Source: DASPWW01 sp035637595
GTDB lineage: Bacteria > Actinomycetota > Thermoleophilia > Solirubrobacterales > 70-9
Reading direction: 5' to 3'
DNA: 64,000 nucleotides
Assembly: GCA_035637595.1 (NCBI GenBank)
Contig: DASPWW010000028.1
Coordinates: 37,289 to 101,288 of the forward strand
Under the pieces are notes generated by a model, which had not been told where the DNA came from, did not search any database, and saw only the letters and a list, made by a program, of their open reading frames with translations. Positions 8,469 through 17,552 of this stretch are shown here, piece by piece (position 1 is the first letter of the stretch; each line of letters opens with the position of its first letter). Both the position numbers and the translations under genes were made by a program.

Positions 8469-10520
8469 GTGGGGAGTTGGGATAGACCACGGGTGTTGGG
8501 GCTTGTCGCGTTCCTGCTCGCGGTCCTGGGCGGCACGACGGACGCGGCAGCCGTGGTGCCAGACCCGACGTTCGGCACCGGCGGCATCGTCACGACGCCG
8601 ATCGGTCCGACGGCAGGCGACGAGGACGCTGCCTACGCGATGGCGATCGAGCCGAGCAGCGGCAAGATCGTGCTCGCCGGTACGTCCGAGGGCGGCGATG
8701 AGTTCGCGGTCGCCCGCTACAACGCCAACGGCAGTCTCGACACGAGCTTCAGCACGGACGGCATCGTCACAACCGACATCTCGGGGCCGATCGCGATGAC
8801 CTCCGGCGCCGACGAAGGGCGCGCCGTCGTCATCCAGCCGGACGGCAAGATCGTCGTCGCGGGGTTCGCCGATGCGATTCCCAGCAGCGACGGGCTCGGG
8901 GCCGACTTCGCCCTGGTCCGCTACAACGCCGACGGCAGCCTCGACACGAACGCCGATGCCGATCCCGGCACCGACTTCGGGGGCGACGGCAAGGTCACGA
9001 CCACAGTCGGCGCCTTCGACTCCGCCGCCTACGCGCTCGCCCGCCAGGCTGACGGCAAGCTCGTCGCCGCGGGCCAGAGCTCGGCGGGGAGTCACTTCGA
9101 CTTCGCGCTCGTCCGCTACAACGGCGACGGCACCCTGGACACGAACGCCGACGCTGATCCCGGTACGCACTTCGACACCGACGGCGAGGCGACAACGGAC
9201 TTCGCCGGGGTGTCCGCCAACGACGCAGCGAACGCCGTCGCGATCCAGTCCGACGGCAAGATCGTGGCTGCCGGGTACTCGAACACCGGGGCGAGCGGCG
9301 TGAGCGATGACTTCGCGCTCGCGCGCTACAACGCGAACGGGAGCCTCGACACGAACACGGACGCCGATCCCACCGTCGATTTCGGCGGCGACGGCAAGGT
9401 GACCACGCCGATCAGTACCCAGACGACCTTCAACCAGGATCGGGCCAACGCGCTCGCGATCCAGACCAACGGCAAGTTGATCGCAGCCGGTTCGTCCCAG
9501 GTGACGCCGACAGAAGAGTTCGCCCTGGCGCGCTACAACGCCGACGGCAGCCTTGACACGGACGCCGATGCCGATCCCGGCACCGATTTCAGCGGTGACG
9601 GGATCGTGACCACGAACGTCAGCCCGATCGGCAACACCAGCGTCGCCTACGGCGTCGCGATCCAGGCCGACGGCAAGCTCGTCGCGGCCGGTCGGGCCAC
9701 CAACAGCGATTGCTGCACCTTCCACCGGGACTTCGGGCTGGCCCGCTACAACCCGAACGGCAGCCTCGACCCGACGTTCAGCGACGACGGCATCGCGACC
9801 ACCGCGGTCGCAGCCGATCCGTTCGTCGACCTCGCGCGCACCGTCGCGATCCAGGTGGACGGCAAGATCGTCGCCGGGGGCTACGCGGACGTGGGCACGA
9901 GCTTCGAGGACTTCGACTTCGCGCTCGTCCGCTACATCGACGTGCCCCAGACGACGATCACCTCGGGTCCCACGGGCACTACCGGCAACACGACGCCGAC
10001 GTTCGCCTTCGCCTCCGACGAGCCAGGGTCGACCTTCCAGTGCGCTCTCGACGGCGCTCCGCTCGGCGCGTGCTCGGGCCCCGGCGACACGCACACCCCC
10101 TCGAGCCCGCTCGCCGACGGCCCGCATCTGTTCACGGTGCGAGCAACCGATACCGACGGCAATGCCGACCCGACCCCCGCAACCCGGGCGTTCACCGTCG
10201 ACACGCAGGGCCCCGTCATCCCCCCGCCGGGGAGCTCGACGAGCGACGCCGATCCGCCCGACACCACAATCACCAAGCGGCCCAAGGACAAGACCAGGAA
10301 GAAGTCCGCGACGTTCGAGTTCAGCTCCGACGAGCCGGGTTCGAGCTTCGAGTGCAGCCTCGACGGCGGTCCGTTTCAGCCCTGCGGCTCGCCGGACGTG
10401 GTGAAGGTCAAGAAAGGCAAGCATCACTTCGAGGTCCGCGCCACCGACGCGGCCGGCAACGTCGAGCCGACGCCGGCCACGGACAGCTGGACCGTGAAGA
10501 AAAAGAAGAAGAAGCGGTAG
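8469..10520 (+). CDS. secreted delta-60 repeat protein with two Ig-like C-terminal modules
   Basis: 683 residues. A GTG start is followed by a signal peptide (LGLVAFLLAVLGGTTDAAA). Then come about eight tandem repeats of 50-60 residues with the core FALVRYNADGSLDT and DGKxVxAG, the uncharacterised delta-60 family (about 30-495), probably a beta-propeller-like fold. Two Ig-like modules follow: a less basic one (about 495-580, ending AFTVD) and the basic one (about 597-683) ending in WTVKKKKKKR. It ends 4 nt before the convergent metK stop. Likely an exported or surface protein; ligand unknown. Confidence 0.85.
   Translation: MGSWDRPRVLGLVAFLLAVLGGTTDAAAVVPDPTFGTGGIVTTPIGPTAGDEDAAYAMAIEPSSGKIVLAGTSEGGDEFAVARYNANGSLDTSFSTDGIVTTDISGPIAMTSGADEGRAVVIQPDGKIVVAGFADAIPSSDGLGADFALVRYNADGSLDTNADADPGTDFGGDGKVTTTVGAFDSAAYALARQADGKLVAAGQSSAGSHFDFALVRYNGDGTLDTNADADPGTHFDTDGEATTDFAGVSANDAANAVAIQSDGKIVAAGYSNTGASGVSDDFALARYNANGSLDTNTDADPTVDFGGDGKVTTPISTQTTFNQDRANALAIQTNGKLIAAGSSQVTPTEEFALARYNADGSLDTDADADPGTDFSGDGIVTTNVSPIGNTSVAYGVAIQADGKLVAAGRATNSDCCTFHRDFGLARYNPNGSLDPTFSDDGIATTAVAADPFVDLARTVAIQVDGKIVAGGYADVGTSFEDFDFALVRYIDVPQTTITSGPTGTTGNTTPTFAFASDEPGSTFQCALDGAPLGACSGPGDTHTPSSPLADGPHLFTVRATDTDGNADPTPATRAFTVDTQGPVIPPPGSSTSDADPPDTTITKRPKDKTRKKSATFEFSSDEPGSSFECSLDGGPFQPCGSPDVVKVKKGKHHFEVRATDAAGNVEPTPATDSWTVKKKKKKR
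10257..10520 (+). repeat. DNA copy 2 of the lysine-tailed Ig-like module
   Basis: Codes for the last 87 residues of the delta-60 protein. It is nearly identical in DNA to 7503-7763, including the segment coding for TKRPKDKT and FEFSSDEPGSS. More divergent relatives of the same module lie on the minus strand at 22551-22811, 54375-54632 and 55321-55584. Confidence 0.7.
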
Positions 10521-10524
10521 CCGG

Positions 10525-11784
10525 CTAGGAGACCTCGGCCGGCTGCTCGACCTCGAGCTTCGCGGCGCGGCGCAGCGCGGCGGCGCGATCGACGCGCTCC
10601 CACGTGAAGTCGTGATCGTCGCGGCCGAAATGGCCATATGCGGCCGTCTTCTGGTAGATCGGGCGGTGGAGGTCGAGGTCGCGCCGGATCGCCGCCGGTC
10701 GAAGGTCGAACTCGTCCTCGATGATCGCCGCGATCTCGACATCGGGGATCTTGCCGGTCCCATAGGTCTGGACCATCAGCGAGATCGGATGGGCGACCCC
10801 GATCGCGTAGGCGACCTGGACCTCGCAGCGATCGGCGAGCCCCGCGGCGACGACGTTCTTGGCCACGTAGCGGGCCGCGTAGGCAGCCGAGCGGTCGACC
10901 TTCGAGGGATCCTTGCCGGAGAACGCGCCGCCGCCGTGGCGGGCGGCGCCGCCGTAGGTGTCGACGATGATCTTGCGGCCCGTGAGACCGGCGTCGCCGA
11001 CCGGCCCGCCGATCACGAAGCGGCCCGTCGGGTTGACGAAGAAGTGATCCTTCGTGTTGAGCTTGCGCTCGTCGTAGAGCTCCGCCGGGAGGATGGGATG
11101 CACGACGTGCTCCCAGAGGTCGGGACGGATCAGGGTGTCGGCGTCCACCCCGTCCTTGTGCTGAGTCGAGATCAGGACCTTCTCGATCTCGATCGGCCGC
11201 CCGCTCTCGTAGCGGACCGTGACCTGCGTCTTGCCGTCGGGGCGAAGGTACGGCACGACATCGCCGCGTCTGACCTCGGCGAGCCGGTGGGCGAGCTTGT
11301 GCGCGAGCGAGATCGGCAGTGGCATCAGCTCCGGCGTCTCGCGCGTCGCGTAGCCGAACATCATCCCCTGGTCGCCGGCCCCCGCGAGGTCGAGCTCATC
11401 GTCGTCGGCGGGATCGGTTCGCGCCTCCAGCGCCTTGTCGACGCCCTGGGCGATGTCAGGTGACTGCTTGTCGATCGCGTTTATGACCGCACAGGAGTCG
11501 GCGGAGAAGCCGAGGTCCGCGTCCGTGTAGCCGATCTTGCGGATCGTCCGGCGCGCCACGTCGGGGATGTCCACGTAGGTCTCGGTCGTGATCTCGCCCG
11601 ACACGACCACGAGCCCGGTGTTGACCAGGGTCTCGCACGCCACCCGGCCGTTGGGGTCATCAGCCATCACCGCGTCGAGGACGCCGTCGGAGATCTGATC
11701 GCAGATCTTGTCGGGGTGGCCCTCCGTGACGGATTCGGAGGTGAACAGGTGCTCGTTCTCGCCTAGCTTCTCGATCTCGCTCAT
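10525..11784 (-). CDS. metK: S-adenosylmethionine synthetase
   Basis: Makes SAM from methionine and ATP. 419 residues with the ATP-binding GHPDK (22-26), GAGDQG (135-140) and the phosphate-binding GGGAFSGKDPSKVDRSAAY segment. Full length. The ATG start at 11784 is 55 nt after the DUF3352 stop. metK often neighbours priA in actinobacteria; here about 4.5 kb of plus-strand genes separates the two. I see no SAM riboswitch in the short upstream gap. Confidence 0.97.
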   Translation of the reverse strand: MSEIEKLGENEHLFTSESVTEGHPDKICDQISDGVLDAVMADDPNGRVACETLVNTGLVVVSGEITTETYVDIPDVARRTIRKIGYTDADLGFSADSCAVINAIDKQSPDIAQGVDKALEARTDPADDDELDLAGAGDQGMMFGYATRETPELMPLPISLAHKLAHRLAEVRRGDVVPYLRPDGKTQVTVRYESGRPIEIEKVLISTQHKDGVDADTLIRPDLWEHVVHPILPAELYDERKLNTKDHFFVNPTGRFVIGGPVGDAGLTGRKIIVDTYGGAARHGGGAFSGKDPSKVDRSAAYAARYVAKNVVAAGLADRCEVQVAYAIGVAHPISLMVQTYGTGKIPDVEIAAIIEDEFDLRPAAIRRDLDLHRPIYQKTAAYGHFGRDDHDFTWERVDRAAALRRAAKLEVEQPAEVS

Positions 11785-11839
11785 AGGCTCGCGAATGCTA
11801 GCCGGGTGGCGCCCGGCGTGCCCGGGAACGCGGCGAGCG

Positions 11840-13672
11840 TCAGCCCTCGACCGTGAGCCGCGCCTCTGTCTCGATGCCCGACTCGTCGCGGGTCACCGCG
11901 AGCCCCAGGCCCTCGAGCTTGCGGATCTCCGAAGCGAAAAGGGCATAGGCGGGGTCGGCACCGAGGCCCTGGCGCTCGGCGAGCGCGATCAGGTCGCCGA
12001 CGTTGAGGTAGAGAAGCGCGGAGGGCTTGCCGGGGAGGTCATCGGTGGCCCGTTCGAAGCCGTCGGAGTCGCCGAGGTTGTCGTCGCCCGACTTGACCTG
12101 CTTGACGCCCGCCGGATCGGTCGCGACCACCAGCTTGTCGTCGAAGAGCGCGTAGGTCAGGTTGACGGTCGGCGATATGCGAAGACTGCGAGCCTGAACT
12201 CCCTCGATCTCCTCACCCTCGAACACCGGCGCCTGACCGCCCTCCTCCGGCTCGAGCGCCTCGGAGATCGGGATCTGGAGATCGGCAAGCGCCTTGCGAG
12301 CGCGCTCCTCGTCGACCTCGTCGGCTACGAAGCCGAGGTAGGGGACGCCCGCGAACGACAGCTCACCCGGCTCGGCCGGAAGAGGAGCCGGACCGCCTGG
12401 CTCGATCCCCGGCGGAGGCTCGGGCTCGTCCTCGCCTCCGCCGCCCTGATCTCCCTGCGCGGGTGGCGGCTCGATGCCGATCGCGGCCTCGCCGCCGAGC
12501 AACGGGAGCACCTCGCGCTGAAGATTCACCTTGCCCTCGTCCTCGAGCTGCTTGGAGAAGTCCTCGAAGCCGGCAACGAGGCCGGGGGCCTCAGCGGTGG
12601 CCTGGGCGAGCAGGGCCTTGATGCTGTCCTTGGGGTCGCCGAGCCCGAGGTAGACGAGGGCGCCGGAGCTGAGCTCGTCGGCGAGATTCGGCTCGAATGG
12701 CGGGAAGGCTTCGAAGAACCCCGGTGAGTTGCGCAGCCGCTCGGGATCGAGCAGGCTGTGGGAGTCGACCTCGATGCCGTCGCCGGTGACGGCGAGCGCC
12801 GCACCCGCGCCCAGCGTCGCGTCGGAGTTGACGAACGCCTCGAACCCACCGAGCGGCGCCCCGGCGCGGAACAGGTCCTCGGCGCCCTGCTCGGAGACGT
12901 ATGCCGTGACCAGGCTGTCGTCGGGCAGCTCGTCGTCGATCTCCTCGGCCGGGCCGGAGTCCTCGAGCGAGCGCGAGCCCAGCCCGGCGTCGATGACACG
13001 CTCGACGGCGAGCTCGGTGCCGACGACGAGAAAGCCCTGGACGACCGCCGTGGAGACACCGCCGCGGGTGGTCACCGCGACGTCGCGGTAATCCGCGCTC
13101 TTGGTCCCCTTGCCGGTGAGCTGGTCGGCGAACCGCCGCGCGCCGGCCTCGTTTCCGACCTCGAGCAGCAGCGCCTGATCGATCTTCTTTCCCGTCGCGG
13201 GAACGAGCGCAACCGCCGCCTCGCCGCCGAGCCACGGCCGGACATCACGCCCGTAGTCGATCCCCGCCCCCGCCGCCCCGGGCAGGCGAGCGACGAGCTG
13301 GCCCGTGAGCGACGGCAGCCGGGCGGCGAGCGCCGCGGCGCGCTCGTACTGCTCGGTGTCGGGGTCGGTGTTGACGTGCACGTACAGCAGCGCGTCGCCG
13401 GGCACGAGCGCCGCAGCGTCGTCGGCAGGTGGGCAGCGATCGCCGCCGGGAAGCTGGCAGGGCAGCGCGGGCACGGCGAGCAGCACGAAGGTCGCCACCA
13501 CGACCACAACCCCCGCTCCGATCGCGACGCGCCGGCGAACCCGCAACGAGAGCTCGAACCAGAGATGTCGAACTCGTGACCCGATCCAGGTCGGGATGCG
13601 GCGGGCCGCGATCGCGAGGTCCTCGATCCGGTACCACACCCGCCGCGCTCTTCGGCGTATTCCGAGCAGCAT
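11840..13672 (-). CDS. membrane-anchored DUF3352 protein
   Basis: About 610 residues. A basic N-terminus (about 1-55) precedes one membrane helix (AIGAGVVVVVATFVLLAVPAL), then a large extracellular domain typical of DUF3352, with repeated features such as GDALLYVHVN and LGGEAAVALVPATG. A Gly/Pro/Glu linker near residue 400 separates the two halves. Function is unknown. Starts: ATG 13672 used; an in-frame GTG at 13699 is possible. The structured element at 13755-13917 lies in its 5' region. Confidence 0.75.
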   Translation of the reverse strand: MLLGIRRRARRVWYRIEDLAIAARRIPTWIGSRVRHLWFELSLRVRRRVAIGAGVVVVVATFVLLAVPALPCQLPGGDRCPPADDAAALVPGDALLYVHVNTDPDTEQYERAAALAARLPSLTGQLVARLPGAAGAGIDYGRDVRPWLGGEAAVALVPATGKKIDQALLLEVGNEAGARRFADQLTGKGTKSADYRDVAVTTRGGVSTAVVQGFLVVGTELAVERVIDAGLGSRSLEDSGPAEEIDDELPDDSLVTAYVSEQGAEDLFRAGAPLGGFEAFVNSDATLGAGAALAVTGDGIEVDSHSLLDPERLRNSPGFFEAFPPFEPNLADELSSGALVYLGLGDPKDSIKALLAQATAEAPGLVAGFEDFSKQLEDEGKVNLQREVLPLLGGEAAIGIEPPPAQGDQGGGGEDEPEPPPGIEPGGPAPLPAEPGELSFAGVPYLGFVADEVDEERARKALADLQIPISEALEPEEGGQAPVFEGEEIEGVQARSLRISPTVNLTYALFDDKLVVATDPAGVKQVKSGDDNLGDSDGFERATDDLPGKPSALLYLNVGDLIALAERQGLGADPAYALFASEIRKLEGLGLAVTRDESGIETEARLTVEG

Positions 13673-13754
13673 GTCTTTGGACGAAGGCGGGCCGGGCACG
13701 AGCGGCGGTTTATAGCCGAACGCTCAGCGGTTCCAGCCGGTTCATCCGCCTCAG

Positions 13755-13917
13755 GTGGGCCTCGCAGGGAACGTTGTGCCGGAAACGGCGTGACCCAGGC
13801 GCCGTCAGGCAAGGACGCAGGGAGGGGGCAAGGGCAGCGCCCTGGCCCCGACCGAGGACGCAGCATGACGGCGATCTGGGGCCGCCGTTTCGGGTGGATC
13901 GTTTCAGCGAGGCCCAC
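13755..13917. ncRNA. candidate structured RNA or palindromic element, copy A
   Basis: A 163-nt nearly continuous rod. P1 is GTGGGCCTCGC (13755-13765) with GCGAGGCCCAC (13907-13917), perfect over 11 bp. P2 is 13779-13790 with 13883-13894 (11 of 12). P3 is 13794-13807 with 13866-13880. The apical P4 is 13825-13835 with 13839-13849, closed by loop AGC. P4 is flanked by AAGGACGCAGGGAG (13811-13824) and GACCGAGGACG (13850-13860). These flanks and the AGC loop recur at 46126-46174 while the P4 stem bases differ but still pair. The strand is unresolved: the purine-rich flanks favour plus, the gene context (after der, before DUF3352) favours minus. The right arm overlaps the last codons of der. Confidence 0.6.
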
Positions 13918-15265
13918 TAGCCCGCTGCGGGTCCCCGGCCCGGCGGCGCCCGCGGCGCCCGCGCTGCGAGTGGGGGACGTAGTCGATCACGAGCGGCACC
14001 CCCTCCAGTCCGTAGCGATCGCGCAGCCGGTTCTCGAGGTGAAAGGCCCAGTCGCGCGAGATCAGGCGGCGGTCATTGACCTGTATCGCAAAGCGTGGTG
14101 GGCGCCGCCCCACCTGGGCAGCGTAGTAGAGGCGCAGCCGCCGGCCGCGCCGCGACGGCGGCGGGGTCGTCGAGACGACGTCGGCGATGAAGCGGTTGAG
14201 CTCGGGCGTCGGAATTCGTTCGGCGCGGCGATCGGCGAGCGCCAGCGCCTCGCTTAGCAGCTGAGGGATGCCGCGGCCGGTCTTCGCCGACGCGGTGCGA
14301 AGCGGCGGTCGCAGCCGCACCCGCCGCTCGAGCCGCGCCCGTACGTCATCGAGGTCCAGGTCGGCCACGTCCCACTTGTTGAGGGCGATCAGCGTCGCGC
14401 AGCCGGAGCGCATCGCGAGCTGGGCGACCCGGAGGTCCTCGGAGGTCAGCCCCTCGGAGGCGTCGCATACGACCAGGGCCACGTCGGCGCGCTCCGCGGC
14501 GCGCTCGGCGCGAAGCTGCGCGTAGTAGGCGACCGTCCCGGCAACCTTGCCGCGCCGGCGAAGGCCCGCGGTGTCGATCAGGACCACACGCCGCCCGTCG
14601 ACCTCGAGCTCGGTGTCGATCGCATCGCGCGTCGTTCCCGCGCGCTCGGAGACGATCACCCGCTCGGTGCCGAGAAACGCGTTGAGCAGGGACGACTTGC
14701 CGACGTTCGGACGGCCGATGATCGCCAGTCGCACCGCCTCGGAGCTCGGCGGCCCCCCCTGCGCCGATGTGGCGATCGCGGCGAGGCGATCGAGCAGGTC
14801 GCCGGTGCCGAGGCCGTGGGTCGCGGATACGGGGTGTGGCTCGCCGAGCCCGAGGCCGTGAAGCTCTGCCGCCATGTGCTCGTCCTCGCGCCGGTCGATC
14901 TTGTTGGCGACGACCAGCACCGCTGGCTCGGCGCCCCGCAGGGTCGCCGCGAGCTCGGCGTCTCCGGCGCGCACCCCGGCGCGGGCGTCGATCACCAGCA
15001 GGATCGCGTCGGCCTCCGAGATCGCCTCGCGTGCCTGGCGCTGAACGGCCGCCGAGAGCGAGTCGCCCGCCGCCAGGTCCACGCCGCCGGTGTCGACGAG
15101 CTGGAAGCGAACGCCGTTCCACTCGCAGTCCAGCGCCTTGCGGTCCCGGGTGACGCCGGGCTCGGGGTGCACGACCGCATCGCGGCCACCGGCGAGCCGG
15201 TTCGCGAGCGTGCTCTTGCCGACGTTGGGAAAGCCGACGATCGCGATCTGGGGCGGGCGGGTCAC
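13904..15265 (-). CDS. der: ribosome biogenesis GTPase Der (EngA)
   Basis: Double-GTPase assembly factor for the 50S subunit. 453 residues. The first G domain has GFPNVGKST (11-19), DTGG and NKID (121-124); the second has GRPNVGKSS (174-182), DTAG and NKWD. A KH-like C-terminal domain and a basic tail (RGRRGRRR) follow. The GTG start overlaps the cmk stop as GTGA. The cmk-der pair following aroA is a widely conserved arrangement; here a cupin and two RTX genes intervene. Confidence 0.96.
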   Translation of the reverse strand: MTRPPQIAIVGFPNVGKSTLANRLAGGRDAVVHPEPGVTRDRKALDCEWNGVRFQLVDTGGVDLAAGDSLSAAVQRQAREAISEADAILLVIDARAGVRAGDAELAATLRGAEPAVLVVANKIDRREDEHMAAELHGLGLGEPHPVSATHGLGTGDLLDRLAAIATSAQGGPPSSEAVRLAIIGRPNVGKSSLLNAFLGTERVIVSERAGTTRDAIDTELEVDGRRVVLIDTAGLRRRGKVAGTVAYYAQLRAERAAERADVALVVCDASEGLTSEDLRVAQLAMRSGCATLIALNKWDVADLDLDDVRARLERRVRLRPPLRTASAKTGRGIPQLLSEALALADRRAERIPTPELNRFIADVVSTTPPPSRRGRRLRLYYAAQVGRRPPRFAIQVNDRRLISRDWAFHLENRLRDRYGLEGVPLVIDYVPHSQRGRRGRRRAGDPQRASGPR

Positions 15266-15900
15266 GCCAGTCCCCTCGCCCTCGCGAGCTCGACGACCCG
15301 CGCGACGACCTCCGCCACCGAGAGCCCGCTCGTGTCGACCTCGACGGCGTCTTCGGCTGCTCGCAGCGCTCCGTGGCGGCGTTCGGTGTCGCGTTCGTCG
15401 CGACGCCGCTGCTCGGCGAGCACCCGCTCGACGGGCTCGCCGGTCTCGGCCGCGCGGCGCCGCGCCCGCTCCTCGTCGGACGCGGTCAGGAATACCTTCA
15501 GCGGAGCGTCGGGGCTGACCACGGTCCCGATGTCGCGTCCCTCGGCCACGTAGCGGCCGGCCGCGATCAGCGCCCTCTGGCGTTCGACCATCGCCGCGCG
15601 GACCTCGGGGTGGATTGAGACCCGCGAGGCGGCATCGGTCACCTCGGGCGCGCGAATCTGATCGGTGACGTCCTCGCCGTCGAGCCGAACCGCGCCGGCA
15701 TCGAGATCGATTTCGAGCCGGCGTGCCAGCCCGCCGAGCTGCTCGACGTCGCCGGGGTCGATCCCATCGCGCAGCGCGGCGAGGGCGACCGAGCGGTACA
15801 TCGCACCCGAGTCGAGATAGGTCAGCCCGAGCGCTGCGGCGACGCCGCGGGCCACGGTGGACTTCCCGGCCCCCGCGGGGCCGTCGATCGCGATGACCAT
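15262..15900 (-). CDS. cmk: cytidylate kinase
   Basis: Phosphorylates CMP/dCMP with ATP. 212 residues. The P-loop GPAGAGKST is at 7-15, the CMP-binding DSGAMYR follows, and GRDIGTVV and the lid region RRRDERDTER are visible. The ATG start is at 15900, divergent from the cupin gene. It is coupled to der by a 4-nt overlap. Confidence 0.96.
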   Translation of the reverse strand: MVIAIDGPAGAGKSTVARGVAAALGLTYLDSGAMYRSVALAALRDGIDPGDVEQLGGLARRLEIDLDAGAVRLDGEDVTDQIRAPEVTDAASRVSIHPEVRAAMVERQRALIAAGRYVAEGRDIGTVVSPDAPLKVFLTASDEERARRRAAETGEPVERVLAEQRRRDERDTERRHGALRAAEDAVEVDTSGLSVAEVVARVVELARARGLA

Positions 15901-15962
15901 GGCACGAGGGTAGTCGTGGAGTTGGCGATCGCGGCGCTATGGATAGAGTTCCGCGCCGAGCC

Positions 15963-16289
15963 ATGCAGACCTGGGACCTGTCGCAAATCGAGGTCAAAGC
16001 TCACAACCCCGAGGTCCTCGCTTCGCAGGACGAGGGCCGCGTCATCGTCCTCATGCTGCCCGCGGGCGAGCGCCTCCAGGAGCACCAGGTGCACGAGCGC
16101 GGCTGGCTCGTCGTCGCGTCCGGGAGGATCGAGATCGAGGACACCGGCGGCGAGACCGTCAGCGGCGGTCCGGGACTGCTCGCCGAGTTCGATCCCAACG
16201 AGCGTCGCGAGATCCGCGCTACCGAGGACGCCCGGCTGCTGCTGATCCTCGCACCGTGGCCCGGCGAGGGCCACCCCAGCCAGCGCTGA
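15963..16289 (+). CDS. small cupin-domain protein
   Basis: 108 residues forming a single cupin barrel: LPAGERLQEHQVHERGWLVV and SGRIEIED correspond to the two cupin strands with His/Glu-type ligands (E, H, H), followed by GPGLLAEFDPNERREIRA. There is no signal peptide, so it is cytoplasmic. ATG 15963 was chosen; ATG 15939 would add eight residues. It stands alone on the plus strand between cmk and the RTX pair, and the substrate cannot be predicted. Confidence 0.75.
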   Translation: MQTWDLSQIEVKAHNPEVLASQDEGRVIVLMLPAGERLQEHQVHERGWLVVASGRIEIEDTGGETVSGGPGLLAEFDPNERREIRATEDARLLLILAPWPGEGHPSQR

Positions 16290-16307
16290 CCGCGATCCGC
16301 GGCGCGG

Positions 16308-17546
16308 CTAGCCGACGAGCTGGAGGCGCTGCTCGCCGACGGTGATGCCGCCGGCCTCGGCGGTCTGCACCCGTGCCGTCGTCAGCAGGATCCGGTGGCT
16401 GCGCCGCAGCTCCCGCTTGCCGAACCGGGTGAGCTTCACCTTGACGACCGCGGTCTCGCCCGCGATCACGAGGAACCCGGTGGCCTTGCCGACCTCGCGT
16501 CCGTTCCCGAACAGCGCCAGCTCGCCGGCGCAGGAGTCCACCTCGAGCGCCGGGCACTCGACGCTGACCCTCGCCTTGCCATGACGCACGGACGCGCTCT
16601 CCACGGCCACCAGGGCGCCCCTTCGCTCGCAGTTGGGCTCGACGACGTCCAGCGGGTCGGCGAGGACCGTGTCCGTGCCCATGCCGCAGTCGAGCCGGTC
16701 GTGATAGCCGTCCGGTGAGGCGCCGCCGTTGAGGACGTCGTCGCCCTCCTCGCCCGATAGCTCATCGTTGCCCGCGAGGCCGACGAGCCGGTCGTCTCCG
16801 AGGTCGCCGAAGAACTCGTTGGCGCCGGCGTCGCCGGTCAGCGAGTCGTCGGACTCGGTGCCGAAGACGCGCTCGACCCGCATCAGGTTGTCGCCCTCGC
16901 CGGGAGTGCCATCGTTCGGCTGATCGTCGAAGCTGACCTCGACTCCGGTCAGGTAGCCGCCGTAGTCCACCTCGTCGATGCCCGAGCCCCCGTCGAGACG
17001 ATCCGCTCCGGTCGCTGCGGGCCCGCTCGTGCCGTCGAGGAAGTCGTCGCCGGCCCCGCCGTCGTGATCGTCGTCGCCGAGGCTGTCGTCGATGAAGTCG
17101 TCGCCGGGCCCGGACCTCACGACGTCGTTGCCGTCTCCCGGCTCGACCTGGTTTTTGACCTCGAGGTTCTGATTGGTATAGCTGTCGTTTGCCTCCATCA
17201 GGTCCACGGCCACGATCCTCACCGGGGCGCCGCCGGGATCGAACGGGCAGGTGACCGTGGTCGCGTTCGGCGCCGAGCACTCGACTGCCGCGGTGGTAAT
17301 CCCGCCCGGCCCCGTGTCGGTGATCGTGATCGTTCCGCCGGCAACCGAGACGTCGATCAGGTCGACGTCGCTCTCGCCGGTGATAACCACCACGCTTCCG
17401 AAGCCCGTTATGGAGACGTAGTCGACATCGGTCGCGGCCGAAGCCGGCGCGGCGCCCAACGCCACGACGAGCCCGGCGGCCGCGGCCAGCGCGAGCGCCA
17501 GCCGTCCCGGGCAACGGGCGCTCGCCGCTGTCATCCTCGGCCGCAT
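16308..17546 (-). CDS. secreted RTX-type calcium-binding repeat protein (paralogue 1)
   Basis: 412 residues. A signal peptide ends APASA. An N-terminal beta region with GGTITITDTGPGGIT comes next, then RTX-like nonapeptides rich in GxGxD (for example GDGNDVV, GPGDDFID, GEEGDDVLNGG) that should bind calcium. The C-terminal domain of about 110 residues contains RARVSVECP-type Cys and CAGELALFGNG. It is arranged head-to-tail with, and clearly paralogous to, the next gene upstream, with a 6-nt gap. Likely an extracellular or surface protein. No enzyme domain is seen. Confidence 0.8.
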   Translation of the reverse strand: MRPRMTAASARCPGRLALALAAAAGLVVALGAAPASAATDVDYVSITGFGSVVVITGESDVDLIDVSVAGGTITITDTGPGGITTAAVECSAPNATTVTCPFDPGGAPVRIVAVDLMEANDSYTNQNLEVKNQVEPGDGNDVVRSGPGDDFIDDSLGDDDHDGGAGDDFLDGTSGPAATGADRLDGGSGIDEVDYGGYLTGVEVSFDDQPNDGTPGEGDNLMRVERVFGTESDDSLTGDAGANEFFGDLGDDRLVGLAGNDELSGEEGDDVLNGGASPDGYHDRLDCGMGTDTVLADPLDVVEPNCERRGALVAVESASVRHGKARVSVECPALEVDSCAGELALFGNGREVGKATGFLVIAGETAVVKVKLTRFGKRELRRSHRILLTTARVQTAEAGGITVGEQRLQLVG

Positions 17547-17552
17547 CCCGCG

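Noticed and set aside
11785..11839. SAM riboswitch in front of metK
   Set aside because: Only 55 nt separate metK from the upstream stop, too short for known SAM aptamers, and no core motif is visible.
13755..13917. Reading element A simply as a transposon terminal-repeat pair (MITE)
   Set aside because: The outer arms of copies A and B are not the same sequence, which a mobile element's terminal repeats should be, and no target-site duplication is seen; kept only as an alternative.
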